Shown here piece after piece: positions 24,621 through 38,520 of a stretch of 64,000 nt of DNA. Under the pieces are notes generated by a model. That model worked only from the letters and a program-made list of their open reading frames with translations, was not told the DNA's origin and ran no database searches. The translations under genes were made by a program, and so were the position numbers. Positions within the stretch are counted from its first letter, which is position 1. Every line of letters begins with the position of its first letter. The DNA is taken from NCBI GenBank assembly GCA_026874595.1, contig CM049308.1, positions 19,284,001 to 19,348,000 on the forward strand. Reading direction: 5' to 3'. This stretch comes from Sipunculus nudus (taxonomy: Eukaryota > Annelida > Sipuncula > Golfingiida > Sipunculidae).

Positions 24621-27600
24621 TGTCATATTGGTCCTTTTTGTGCATTAAAAAGTATTGAATTAAATTTCTGCAGGTAATGGCACGTACTGATATAACTAAC
24701 AGCACCACTGTTTAAACCATTTAATTTTCATGCAAGACATCAGATCATATTAATTTCCATTAAATTTGTGAGCAGGGACTGTTTAATACTTTAACATTCC
24801 AGAGGAAACCAAACTGAGAATCCTCAAATTTTGTAGAATCTCGACAGCAGGTGGGGCTAGTGAGGGATCATGATATGCTTAAGATTATTTGCTGAGTCTG
24901 CAGAATCTTAATCTGTGTACACTGAGGAATATTGCTGAATCGGCAAAATCTACAACACTGTACGCTGACAGTTATAGCTGATTTAGCTAATCTTAAACAT
25001 ATTATGGAGAAGATTATTGCTGACACTGCAGAATTGGTGAACTGGTTGGATATGTTTGATAAAAGGATGTTAATATCCTTGACTTTGTGTATTAAGGTGA
25101 TGTTTTGGATCTGAAGATCAGCTAGAGGTTATCCTGAAATCTGGGTATAATAGAGATTATTATGTTCATGTAAAAGCAGTCATTCTGGAAGGAACTGTTC
25201 TAAAGGTGTAATTCTTGATCTTTTATTTTTCAAGTAATTATTCTATCCCCTGCAGTTTTGTGTGCATTTCTCTTGAATCCATAGTCAGCATGGGTATTAC
25301 CTTTCACTTTCTAAAATTACAAGCAGGTGATCGTAGTACCTGCAGCCACTCAGTGCAATCCTTGTTAAAAACCTTTTATTAGGTGAGTGAAATCAGGCCT
25401 GAGGTGAGAGAGTACAAAACATGAAGATATGTTTATGTCCTTTGAAACACTATGGGAGGGGTACAACTTTGTCAAGAGTGCCAAGTCATGTGTTTCATGA
25501 ATGCTGTATCAGCTTTGATGGGCAAAACCAAGTTTCAGAAGATTAAATTTTTTTCTTGAGGGGGAAAAGTGAATCTTGCGTGCATTTTAACTAAGAGCAC
25601 TTCAGAATGAATGCTGCAGATATTTACCAGACCTCTTGTTTGTACCGACCCTGTAGTCATCTAAAATATAAACAGAATTGCTTTGGGCACAGTGCATTAT
25701 GAATATCAGTAGGAGCTATCTGATTGGTTCATTTATTTCATACATAATTCATGAACTAGATGATTCGGCCACACTTTTGAACCAAGTTGTATCACTGCAA
25801 TAGTAGATGTTCACCCTGAGTGATGGGCTGGCAGGGCACTATCGGATGAACACTATCAATGACTTGGACTAGGTTGGTTTATATCTGCAGTGGCTTTTGC
25901 TGGTGAGTTAAACTCATGGGACAAAATCTCAAGAAATACATAACAGGGTAGCTATTCATTGACCAGCACACCGTATACAGTTCAACGGAGCTCTGGCTCC
26001 ACAGCAGTATTGGTATTAATAAACATGTTGTGAATATTTTATTTCTTTTATACATTCCACTTTGGCTTCTGTTGCCGACATCGGCTGTGTTACATCACAG
26101 TGGTTGGGCAACGTGTCAGGGACAACGCTGTGTGTATTTTTAATAATGTGCACATTCTGAGGGAGAGATCATGCATTCCTTAAGTGATAATCACTATTAT
26201 AATCGACACAGCTGCCATGACTTTAAAGCCTGTATCAGTCTGCAGAGTTAATGTGATTCAAAGTTTTTACGAACCTAATGTGAAACATTTTCGGGCAAAT
26301 CCATGCTTACATGCACAATATATTTTTATGGTGATAAGATAAAAGGGTGGAGTGTGTAATGAAATTGCTTAACACCAGAATGTGTTTAAAATGTTGACTT
26401 TGTTGAAACTTTTTGAATTGTGGAACATTCTGTACCCCATATTTTAAATGACTAATTTTATTTTGCGTTACAATCTTTAACTGAGTAGATTTAAAGATGA
26501 GATAATGAAAGTCATTCAGCTTTGTGTAACAGTATAGTGCTGCAACAAAACAATGTGTAACATGTCTGTGAAAATAAAAGTAAATAGCAATATTTCGGCA
26601 TGTTTCACTTACAAGTATGTGAAACAAACTCCTATTGAAATCAGAAATTCTTTCATCATTGGGTTTGCACATATATGTAACATTTGTATGATTGCATATG
26701 TAGATCTTGAAAATATTTAAATCAAAAGAGATTCTGTGATCTTAAAATGCTAGAAAACCATCCTTCTGAGATCATTTTAAATTAGTTCATCAGTATTGGA
26801 TGTCCTGTGAAATTCATGAAATGTCAGCTTAATTGACTTGCGTCAAGCTATTTTTAGATCAATTTTGTTTTGCAGTATCACTACCTAGGAGTTTGTTTAA
26901 CAATTTACAGCAGGTTCAACAAATACTTGTACCACATTCCAGTTCAACTGTATTATCATGACATATGCAAGAGTGAAATTAAGTGCAATATATCTGGTAT
27001 TTGGTGGATTGGGTTAAGTATCATACTTGTGCCAAATTGTTAGACAGTGGCAGTCACTTTTATTTTTCAAATGCATGTGGATCCTTGAACAGTTTTGCTT
27101 ATGCAACATGCGCTAAGGTGAGATGTGCTTAATGTGAAACTCGTCAGCTCTTCCTTAACAATTGCTGCAGATAGCATGGGGAAAGGTAATGAATGTTCAT
27201 GATTACCATACATTAAACATCTGAAATCAAGTCATGAAAACCAGGCTTATATATATGACAGCATTAAAGTACAGAACCACAGAATAAATGCCTGCGTTCA
27301 TTATGTTCATCATCAGTATATTAAATCTTTACTTTCAGCACTAGTTAGAATTCTACTCATTGCAGGGGAGAAAAAATTACATTGGTGACCACTTGCCGAT
27401 CTTAACTTGATAGGGCTATTTTCCCTTTATTTTATTAACATTACCTTAATATATGGTTAATACATGTGTGCTGGTCACAAGGTCAAAGGGCAAAGGTCAT
27501 GTGTAGATGATATGATTGAGCACAGATAGAGTCTCACAGACCTGAATTTCCGAGTGTTCACAGGGAGGACTACCCGTAGATTTTTCATGTGTTACTAGTG

Positions 27601-30600
27601 CTGACTTTAATCAAACACTGTTCACTTTTTATTCACATATTCCATTACTGGGGAGTTGGGGGTACTATCACTAATATTCACATTTGATATACATTAACCT
27701 TGCACATTCAAGGATTTTTTATATAGGAAAAATATATATTGTGCTGGCTACAAAAAAATCCATTTTAGATAAATGATGGGTTCATTTGTCATGCCTGGCT
27801 GAACCATAATGTGGATTCGAGTTTGTATATAAAACATTCACCACATTTGTGTAATACAATGCAAAACAAGTGATTAAAGGCTCAGCCTTGTATAAAATAA
27901 TTGCGTACATATGTATATATATGTGATTTGTACAGTTAATGTAAGTTATCAAGCGTATGTACTTAGCTATGGGATTATTTTCTGTCTTGTATGTATGTCA
28001 CCTCCACTATGGAAAAACGTCTCATGCATATGCATGTAGACTAACTTCCATCTCTGACAACTAAATATCACATAACATGCATATAACTGTCCAAGGGAAT
28101 AATAAGTAGGCCATGGTAGCTTTGAGTTGTAAGTAAGTTTGTCATTTGGTCATAAGATAAGGGTTACAAATTGAATTGTTTGTAAGTCCATGGTCAGAAG
28201 TTATAGATCCATACTCACTGAGTACAGGGCTGCACCCATTGAATTCTGTTATTAACATGAAGGATATGCAGAAATAATCATTAATTAAACCATTTGCATG
28301 TGATGTTTATGATATACCCTGGGAGGTTTTGTTCAAGTTTTGGGCATTCTCAGTATTATGTATAGACTTAAATTTCATTTAATTAACAAAACAAACCCCT
28401 CACATAAGTGCCTTCTGTTGCTTTGCTCGAAACTGGCTCTTGCAAACCCTTCAACACACAGGCTGCTTTCTCACAAAAAGTTGCAAACATGTGTACATAT
28501 ATGCTCCATTCCAGTGCCGTGTCAACTAGTTCTGTAACGAAACACTTTTTCACATTACAAAACATATTGTAATAATTCACTTTTGATACACTATAATACA
28601 TAGTTAGGAGTAATAGTGCTATAGTTTTGATAACTAAATCATGATTCAAGTTGCCACTCCTCCACCCTTCAAGAATTATATATAATGAAAGTCCGATTAA
28701 TTAGATCCATAGGCAGAAGGAGACATAAGTGCAGTAAAATGCAGTGAAAATGATACGGTACCCCATTTAGAAGTCCATAAACAAAGATAAATTGAAATAT
28801 GACCAAGTAATTGAATGTGCAACTTTACAATTTGGCCCCTGTGATGTTACTCCATGAATGGAGACCTCCATGAAAGTGTTGCTTAAAATAATCTGGTATT
28901 AACACAAGACAACCAGTCAGAAAATAAATATTATTCTCTTGCCAGATTGCTAAAGAGCCAAAAGTGACTAAATTGTCTTTGTATTTGTCTGATGATTTTC
29001 ATTTCTTGACTCAATGGATTTTAAAGAAATATAAAAAATTGTACATTGTTGTTTGACATCATCATTGATTATGTTCCTATCAAAAGTTTATGGAGATCTG
29101 ATCTTTAACAGTGTAAAGAAAGCAGATTTCATGCTCCTTTTCATTGGATAATAGATTTGAATCATTTGTTTTGGAAAATTTTGTTGTGAATTAAGACTTC
29201 TGTGGTCCTTTAAAATTTCCTTGTATTTTTGGATTTCCTGTTGCAATGAGTTTATAAACCTAAAGAAGTGTAAACAAAAGAATTGAATTCAAGATTGACT
29301 GTTCTGACATCTGAACCACTACAGTTCAACATAAGTGCAAGCATTTCAGTATTTTTGCTAATTGTTTGAACTATTTAATGAATCAACCATCATCCATTTT
29401 CACGGGCAATACTTTTCAGATGCCCTCTTTTTTTTAAATACTCATCTTCTTTGCAGTATACAGCATAATACTTCTGAAATTCTTCTTTAAATTTGACATG
29501 CAGTAAATTAATAATTAAATTATAATAATAAATTTTCCCTTCTTGAAGTGACCATCTTCAAGGTAGACTCAAGATAGGCAGATTTTTATCAAAATGAATC
29601 TGATTCCATATGGGCAAAATTAATTAATAATCACACTCAATATGTTTCAAGATACCACAAAATATTTTGAACTTGTGATATTTTAAACAGGGCACAGAGT
29701 CAAGGGTCAGTGATTCAAAATTAGTAAACAGATTTGGGACAGGACTAATTGGCAAAGAGTTGGAGGGTACTTTGTGTGGGGATTGTACAAGAGATGATAG
29801 TCATTTTAAATTTCAACATCAGGTCATCGTATGTATTCAGATATTTGAAATTGATTACCAGGTATGTGTATCAGTAGGGGTATTTGTAAACCTAATGTTT
29901 CAAATACAAATGGAGTTCTGGCTTTCCCAAGATCACACAGTATAATTTCTTCTTGAATATTACATAAATTGTCTCAGAATGGGACTCAATATGAATATGC
30001 ATGTTGTCCTTTTGAAACTGGAGAATCCTTTGAAATCCTGTAATCTCTTTAATATTTAACTTTTGTCAATAATGTTCGCTAATATCATTGAGAAATTATT
30101 TAAGCATATCAATTGTGGTACACTTCCCATTATTTATTGGGCATTCTTCAGGTATTATGCAAATTGATATCATAATCAGTGTATACTTATTGCTTTGAAA
30201 AAGGTCCTCACAAAGACTAAATCATGAATATTAATGGTGTCATGATTATTCATACAAGAAGTCATAACGTTTTATACTTAAGAAGTGGACCTAATTTGCC
30301 CTACCACTGTTGGCACGAAAATCATGTTATGAATTTATGATAGCAAAGAGTTCAGTGTGTGACACTGGTCCATTAGCTTTGACAACAATACATAGGCTCA
30401 AGACTTGTTTGATAATGTATGAATGAAAGAGCCTGCAAAACAGTTATAGAAAATGTTACCCTGGCCAGGTTATTTGAGGTAGCCTGTTCTGTGCTCATTT
30501 GAACATCCACACACACATTTACTTGTATGCAGACATCCACATACATAATATGCTTCCAAAGGCTACATCTGTATATTATTCCAAGGAATTTTAAGATGCA

Positions 30601-33474
30601 GTTTCCAATCTTCACCTGATCTCTATTTCTTTACTGTCTCTTTGCGATCAGATATGTCTGCACAAGTACAGTTGTGATGTCATTTTTATCATCTTTATAT
30701 TATATAAGCAGATTATGACAGTTTTTATGGATATCCTCCAGACCATGCATTGTATCAACCATATACAGTCACTCTTATTTTTAACTCAACTAAAAGATGA
30801 CTTGCACAATACTCTTGTAAAACTCTCAAGAGCTGTAAATGTAAGTCTTTAAATGCCTCAGTTACAGTGCATGTACACTAATTGGCAGCTTGACAAACCA
30901 AGGGAGGCCTAGCTTTTTTGGTTCATCTTTGGGCTCAATGCTCTTGACCCCAGTGCACTCAAGTGGGCTGATACTAATTAGCCTGGCTGATATAAATCAA
31001 AATAACTGATCTGTAACATGGAGCCCACATCTTGGGTCATATCACAAGGGTTCGTGTGGCTGTATGTGGTTGATGACGTGTGGTTGGTCAATAGGATCAA
31101 AAATACACTGTTCATAGTGAAACAGCTTTGTTGAAGTGTTGTGATGCATTTGTAGTAGTCAACAAATAACCTACATATTAACACCCACTTCTGTTTAGTT
31201 TAACATGACAAGTTTATATCAAAAACATTTATGGGAACTGCAAATGTCCTAAGGAGAACCCAGTAGTGGGTGTATGGTTTAACATGTACATCATCGTGTT
31301 GTGATTTTAATATTTTGGATGTTTTTTTTCATGATCTTGGTTGCTTTTTTAAATGGCTGTTGAACATGTGCTGGCACGCAGTTTAACAGTCCTTGTATTG
31401 CGTCATTTACATTCTTTTGTATGTGATTTCTTTTAAGATTCATTGTGAACTTAATGAACAAAAATGTAATTTTTATGTCTCTTACTTTTAGAGCTATTTT
31501 CTTTGTTGGTAGTTAAACTGATCCTGGTATACGCTGATTGGTGTGATTAAATCTTTACTGTTTATTGTGCTCTTGCATTGTCACTCTGGAAGCAAGCCAG
31601 GTATAAACAAAACCATACCAGTAAACCTGGGCAAATCTGTCTGATATTTAATTTTATCTTTATCGTGTTCAGCTGTAAAGAGAGATAAAGTCAGAAAATA
31701 AGACCTTCCTGCTAATAAGTAAACATGATAAGGCACAAAGTTTCCAGGTTTTTGGAGGTAATTTTTTTTTGCATTTGAAACACGGGCAGTTGTGGTTGAC
31801 ATCTTAGAACAAACGTGACTTTGTAACTTTGGTTATTTAGTACAGTTTTATATTTTACAGTGATTTAATACCATTTGAATGCTTAAAAAATGTTCTCTCT
31901 AGCATCATGGTCTGACTGGGTATCAAACCATTGTTTGTAAGTACTGCAGGATTCTGTCGCATAATGAGTGTTAACTAAATCAGTCGTAATTATATATTGA
32001 CATGTGTCACATAAACCGCTATATAATAGTCCCTGCTAATATCCCTTTCTTCTCAAATGCACATAAGAAGTAACATCAGTTTAGATATGCAGAATTATAT
32101 ATACCCCTTTCAAACAGAAAATGCAAAACCAACTCAGTGAATGAACTTTCACACATTTTCAATGCAAATACAGTATAACCCCACTCTTTCACCAGCATCA
32201 AGACAACAGGAATTATCCCATTATTGGTGATAAGTGAGGATGGCAAATTACTGAGGGTATTGAATTGGGAAAAGATCAATTAAAGACCAGTAATCTGGCA
32301 GTGGATGTGTTCAGCATTATACATAGCAGCCACAAAAGAACCATTGCCTTTTCCTGGGAATGGTAGGGGAATGTGGTCAGTATACATTTGGCGTGTGAGG
32401 GAGGGTATACTGTAAGCCAAAGCCGGAGGAATCCAGAGGCACAGTGGCCGATACATGTGTGAAACAGCTATCATATAATCAGCTGTCTAGAGTGTTCTTT
32501 TTTTTTTTATGGCAGCACTTTCTTCCTTTGCCCAAGACTGCCAAATCAGTAGCAGAAACTCAACCAATGTAACTTATATTTACCTGAACCAGGAATTATG
32601 TTACTTCCCCTGCTTTATGAAATCTCAGCTTCTCGTCATCTATTGAATTGGCAGTGCATCATCATTTTGTTATTTGCTTCTCATTTGGACAAATATGGCA
32701 TCTGCAAAGTAAAAACCACTAATTAGCTGTTTCTCATTATACAAAACTGTACTTACTGTCTGTAAATCATACATACAAGTGATCAATTACCCATATTTGT
32801 TTAAATCTGTAAAACAAAAGTCTTATCTGCATTATTGTCGCTTCTCATTGTGTTGTTTTATGTAACCAGCCTTTATTGATCTTAAGAATTAAAGATACAT
32901 TGTTCTTCTGCTGTATTTTATTCCATCAAACCTTTGTATAACCAGGCATATATGGTCTTTCCATGGCTTAGTGAGGATTAACTCCACAGTCGGCTTGTAG
33001 CCTGTTTAATAAACTGTTGCCAGACTGTTCTTGCTGTAAATGTTTAATGATATATACTACATTCCAGGCAGAAATATTGTACTAAATACATAATTTCATA
33101 AATATTTCAATGTTTATTCTGTTAACAAAATAGTATCATCAACAAAATTATTATAATTTCTCTCACAATTCAGAAAAGCTGTTAATAGGTACAGGAGAAT
33201 GCTTAAAGCAGGATTTGATCTATTGAAAGGTATATGTAGCCTCAACATGTGTTACCTTCATGTTAGCCACTAGATGGCAGTGGTGCATGGTCTGCCTCAC
33301 AGCACAGTGGTTTAATATCAGGCTGATTGTGTGATCAGCTACACGTTCTGCATGATTTTTGTTGATATCTGGTAAGCTTAATACTTCTGTAACCTGTCAT
33401 GTTGACATGTCATCATCATTTCATACATTCATACTCAACTCAACTGTGTTTCAATGTTGTCATGTGCTTAGTGT

Positions 33475-33479
<5 letters not shown>

Positions 33480-33555
<76 letters not shown>
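33480..33555. repeat. AT dinucleotide microsatellite
   Basis: About 76 bases of uninterrupted TA repeat; the open frame through it is an artefact. Confidence 0.95.
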
Positions 33556-33556
<1 letters not shown>

Positions 33557-33900
33557 CTTGTAATATCAGTATGAAATGTTTTGCCATTAGAACTAACTTG
33601 TTGATCTAGGGCTCACCATGAAAACTATATGGCCAGGGATATTTGTAACAACCAACAACATATGTAATAAAAATATAATTTGTTTACAATAAATGGTGTT
33701 TTGTTTTAATTTCCCTAACTAGCCACTATTTTAAATCTTGAGTTTACCAGATATAGCTGCTCTCTTTTTGGGGAAATTAATTGGGACTGAATCCATTTAA
33801 TACAACCATTACGATAATATGTATCTGTATATAAAACACAAGTGTAAGACCATTGAATTAGCAGATTGCTCTTTTAACCTATTACATGTCCTTAAGAACA

Positions 33901-34510
33901 GGGGGGGGGGGGTGGCGGTCAGGCTTCACATACAATGGCATGGACACTAGGGTGCTGGGCGGGTTATGACCCATGGGCCCCCACTTAGGATTCTGTGCGG
34001 GGCAGGATACATCTAAGAAAGTGCAGGGCGGGGCAGGCCGAAATAAAGTCGGGGCTGGTTGGGTTCATGATCTGGCAGTTCAACAGAACATGAATTTTAA
34101 ATTATACTAAAAAACTATCATTTGAAGACTCATATTTTTGTATAAAATGTTTTCAGGTGTTGTAAAAACAGTAATATGAAAAGATAAATGTTAATAAATT
34201 CTAATTTATTCTGTTAACCCCTTACACTGACAGTTGTAACAACAGTATGCATATGCTTCTTTTCTAGGTATACAGGATAATACGTGCTGTAAAATATTCT
34301 GGATATGTGAACATTTGGATCCAAAACTTTTTATATTATTATTTTGCGGGCTGGAAAATTGAAACATGCGGGGCAGGTGCGGGCTGAAAAAAAACTTTGT
34401 GGTTGGGCTGAAAGAATCATAGTCACTGCAGGGCTGGGTGGGCTGAATTTTTTCTTTGAATGTGGGGCGGGCTGACAGGGCATGATGCGGACTTTTTGGC
34501 CCTAACTATT
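33901..34510 (+). repeat. G-rich element with repeated GGGCGGG/GGGCTG motifs
   Basis: It begins with a G run (33901-33911). Two G-rich blocks, about 33950-34075 and 34345-34510, flank an AT-rich centre and share forms such as GTGCGGGGCAGG, GCAGGGCGGGGCAGGCCG, GGGCAGGTGCGGGCTG and GTGGGGCGGGCTGACAGG. The base composition is unlike anything else in the window. No open frame. It may form G-quadruplexes; identity unknown. Confidence 0.6.
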
Positions 34511-35955
34511 GGACACTTGAAAATGGTGACCCATGCCCTTGGTATTTTCTTGAGTCCACATTGTATTATTCATTTTTAGTGTTAGCTTATTAGTTAATCA
34601 GGAAAGTCTTAGAGGGACTGGTAGGAAATCCTTTTTAAATATTTTTAGCTCAGCTGATTATAAGTCACCTGAGCTATAGAGATGGTCCTTTGTCCATCGT
34701 CAGACCGTCTGTTAACAAGGCACGTTTTGAAACCATTGGACCTATGGACTCACTTAGGTAGATGTCCCCAAGTTCTCCTACCAAACCGAAAATTGAGTCA
34801 CTGTGACTTCATTCCTAAAAGACATAAATGAAAAACCACAATTTTCCATCAAAAACATATTGTTACACTTTAAAGCTTACCACTATGAAAACCACTAGTG
34901 TTTTGTTCAAATTTGGCATAAGAATTCCTGCATGTATTTCCTATGCGCAGAAATTAAGTCAGTGTTGTGTACATTTTTGAAGTTACTGGGTACAACTATA
35001 TTTAATTTGAATTTAATTGTATACAAGAAATTAAATTTAAAATCAATATTTCACAGAAATAATCTCTTAAACCATCTCTCTCAAGTTTGTTCAAATGGTT
35101 TCAGTTCAATGATATTTGGCCGAGTTATGAGTGAACTTAGTCATCTGTCAAAAAAAGCATACAAAATTTCAATCTCGGAAATGGCTGGAGCTATCATCAC
35201 CAAATTTTATGCCAATGTTGGTCACATGAGTCATATCTGAAATTGAGGTATTGGTGGCGCCACCTGCATTGGCCTTTATTGTACGGGGGTCATCAGTGCC
35301 TGTATCATACTGAGGGCTACCAAAAACTTCTCTGAAACTTTGTGGCCAAATTGTTAAATATCATACAGAAATTATCCTAGGGTAGTGCTTTCTGACGTTT
35401 GTTCAAATGGTCTCTGTTTAGTGACTTTTGGCCGAATTATGAATAGTTGAATTTAGTCATGCAATAACAGCCCATTTTAGATCAGTGGCTACAAAGATCT
35501 TCTCAAAAACCACTGGGCCAAATTTTTAATCTCACACATTAATTATCTTCTGATGTTGATAATTCAAGTTTGTTAAAATGGTTTTGGTTCAGTGCTTTTT
35601 GGCTGAGTTACGGGAAGCTGAACTTGGCCAGTTTGCTATATCTTCCTATATGAGTAATAAACCTGCAAAACATTTTTGGACTGACGCCAATTTAAGCCAA
35701 TTTGTTTAATATTTTACAAGAATAATTCCCACGTTAATTCTTATAACAAGAATATGGGTAGTAGACAAGCGACTACAAGTTTCCGCCAAAACCAGAGTGA
35801 GGGGTTAAGTGAGGCATGGGTCGAGTGGCAAGGGGAAATAAAGAGAGAGTGTGGCATATTAGAATGGACGTCTGCAGCCCAATTGTGTATGCAGGTGATG
35901 CCACCTGCCACAAAATCCAGAAAGTTATCCAAGTTGTATACAACTGCAAAATTTT

Positions 35956-36720
35956 AGGCAGATAAGTAAAACCACTGCCGATATATGAGTGATTTTATCC
36001 CATGGCAGACAAACAGACGGTCACTGTGCAAAAATGGTTGCAGGTGGCACCACCAGTTTTGTGTATGATAAAGAGCTATGTGAGATCTATACACATGCAA
36101 AATTTCAGGAGGAAATGTCAAACCAGTCCTGAGATACAAGTCTGGATATCTGCAGCCTGAACATGAAAGTAGGTGGCGCCACCTGCCACAAAATCAAGAA
36201 AGCTATCTAACAAGTATATACATGCAAAATTTAAGGCAGATAAGTCAAACCACTGCCGATATATGAGTAATTTTGTCCCACAACAGACGGACGCTGTGCA
36301 AAAATAGTTGCAGGTGGCGCCACTAGTTTTGCCTATGATAAAGAGCTATGTTAGATCTATACACATGCAAAATTTCAAGAGGATACGTCAAACCAGTCTT
36401 CACATATATAAGCCTGGATGACTGCAGCCAGAACTTGAATGTAGGTGGCGCCACCTGTCATAAAATGAAAAAAACTATCCAGGATGAATATGCATACAAA
36501 ATTTCAGGCGGATAAGTCCATTCACTGTAGAGATATGAGTGATTTTATCTCACGGCAGATAAACAGATGGACGCTGTGCAAAAATGGTCACAGGTGGCAC
36601 CACCATTTTATGTATGTTATAATGCTATCCAAGGGCTACATTTGTGCAAAATGTTTTCCTGATTGGTCAAACGAGTCCAAAGATATGTGGGTAAATGTGT
36701 CAAAACATACGCACAGATGG
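35956..36720 (+). repeat. Tandem units of about 275 bp
   Basis: AGGC(A/G)GATAAGT recurs at 35956, 36233 and 36506. Each unit carries ATATATGAGTGATTTT or similar, ACGCTGTGCAAAAATGGT and a GG(T/C)GGC(A/G)CCACC palindrome-like site. Confidence 0.75.
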
Positions 36721-37180
36721 ACGCTTTGGAGAGAGGAAATGTAAGAGGACAACGCGAAATATTTTGGCACCAGTTCACATGTGCCCCGATAATTGTGTAA
36801 AGTTTTGCAAAAATCTCTCCAGTGGTCTCAAAGTTCTATTCCAGAAAAGAAGTTGAAGGGGCGGCGGAACCAAGTCAAAAACATAGTACCCACAAAACTT
36901 ATTTTTGGTGGATACAATAATTGTATTAAATGGTTCCACATGAATGATTTTTGGCTGAATTATGGAGATTGATTTCAGTCATTTTACCATATGTGTTAGC
37001 TGTGTGAAGCAGTGACATCTATACTGGCACCACTTTATCAGCATCTATAACATCAAGCCACTAGATTTCAGGTTAAATAGCTTGACAGACAGCCAACTAT
37101 TTCATATTTGGCAACAGGCCAAAGGTCAGCCTGGATCTATTTATAGCTTTGGCAGACTGGCAACTGTATCAGATAAGGCA

Positions 37181-37878
37181 ACAGGTCAAGAGTTTTTTTT
37201 TTTTTTTTTTTTTTACTGTACAACGACGAATATCAGTTTACAATTTCAACAATATAACAATACGCGATCCATATACATACAACAACAGAAAAAACATACA
37301 ACTGACATACATAAGGACCAAAGGAACCTACATACACCGAAACAAAACAAGACAAAGCAGGTATATCTCATGCACATTTTTTTAAAATTAAAGTTAACTG
37401 TTTTATTACTCTGTAAGCCTGTTCCTTTTATAATAACTTGAGTAGAATTTATATGGTATATTTATTCCATTTATTTAATTTGTAACAGTAAGAAAGAAAC
37501 CATCACACATATATTTTATGAATGTGATTATACCAAGGAACTTTGGGAAAAAATATATGACCGGCTTACAACCTTTGGTATTCCAAACATTTTCTCAATT
37601 AAAATAATAATTCTGAATGTAAGCTTAAATAGATTACTGGACAAAATTATACTCTTTGTAAAATATTACATATATGTGAAAAAGTGTAAAAGAGAGGTGT
37701 TGTCATTTAATGGTGCAAGAAATTTTATAAAGTATTACTATGACACTGAAAAAAAGGTGGCACTTTCCAGAGGAAAACTTAAATATCATGAAAATCTCTA
37801 GAAACCAATTACCAACTTAAACAATGCTTAATATCGACTGGGGGGAGGTGAAGTGTTTATTAGACAGGTCAAGAGTTT
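37181..37878 (-). mobile_element. LINE retrotransposon 3' fragment with 5' inversion and target-site duplication
   Basis: The insertion is bounded by ACAGGTCAAGAGTTT at 37181-37195 and 37864-37878. A T run (about 37193-37214) is the poly(A) tail of a minus-strand 3' UTR, which reaches to about 37478. From there to 37863 the element is inverted: on the plus strand it encodes the end of a LINE polyprotein, from CNSKKETITHIFYECDYTKE to a TAG at 37799-37801. The C-x(n)-ET-x2-H-x-F-x2-C pattern is typical of the C-terminal zinc knuckle of LINE reverse transcriptases. This is the structure expected from twin priming. The coding part is free of stops, so it is probably young. Confidence 0.82.
37481..37801 (+). 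pseudogene. C-terminal end of LINE reverse-transcriptase polyprotein
   Basis: About 106 codons open to TAG, with HIFYECDYTKELWEKIYDRL near the start. There is no start codon or RT core, so this is an inactive fragment in the inverted part of the insertion. Confidence 0.8.
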
Positions 37879-38520
37879 ACTCGTTGCAGCCAGGTATAGG
37901 TCAAGAGCTCACTCAGTGCAGTAGCTGGATTCTATTTATAGCTTTGGCAGACTGCCAACTGTGTCATGAAACAGGTTAAGAGTTCACTCAGTGCAGCCAG
38001 GTACAGGTCAAAAGTTAAATCAGTATAGCCAGGTGGATGTCAAGAGTTCACTCAGTGCAGTAGCTTGAGCCAGCAATTTGTCACAGTTCACTTTGGGCAA
38101 CTGCATTCTCACCTAAGCCTGGTCAGCCCAGTGCATCAAACTCGAGATGTTTGATGTATTAGCCTGATATTTTGACCTGTCTATGCGTCTTTAATGGCTT
38201 TCTCGTTCACAAGACAGGTGTGGCCACCTACAATCACTTTTGCACAGTGTATGTGCCTGCTTATTTCTCCAGAGGAATTTGATGTATCATCCTGAAATTA
38301 GGCAAATTAATACATATTGTAAAGCTTTGTCATAAACAAGACTGGTGGCATGTCCCTGCTTATTTCTCATGAGGGGATATCAGCCTGAAATTGGGCATAT
38401 GTATACATCTCTGATACCTTCGTCATATACAAGACATGTAGGCCTACTTGAAAAGTAATGGCATTGAAGCATTATACCTGATGTATAAACATTGCGCATG
38501 TTCGCATTAGGCCTATATGT

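Larger units (their letters stand above)
23436..33900. other. Intergenic or MLK 3' UTR sequence, mostly unique-looking, no gene seen
   Basis: Ten kilobases of AT-rich DNA with only short open frames, none with recognisable features or splice-linked partners. It contains one MITE (24178-24620) and a long AT microsatellite (33480-33555). The start is MLK 3' UTR of unknown length. Confidence 0.5.
34647..38520 (+). repeat. Large composite repeat, copy 1
   Basis: It starts TTAGCTCAGCTGATTATAAG (as at 2370) and contains ordered blocks also found at 55718-60160: GTCACATGAGTCATATCT with GGTGGCGCCACCTGCAT, then TTACCATAT(G/A)TGTTAGCTGTG, then CAGTGCAGCCAGG, then GACCTGT(C/T)TATG(C/T)GTCTTT. It includes about three tandem units of roughly 275 bp (35956, 36233, 36506) and a LINE insertion (37181-37878). 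All short open frames inside are repeat-derived. Confidence 0.75.

Noticed and set aside
26307-26672. 121-codon minus-strand open frame
   Set aside because: No recognisable motif, no splice partners, AT-rich composition; likely chance.
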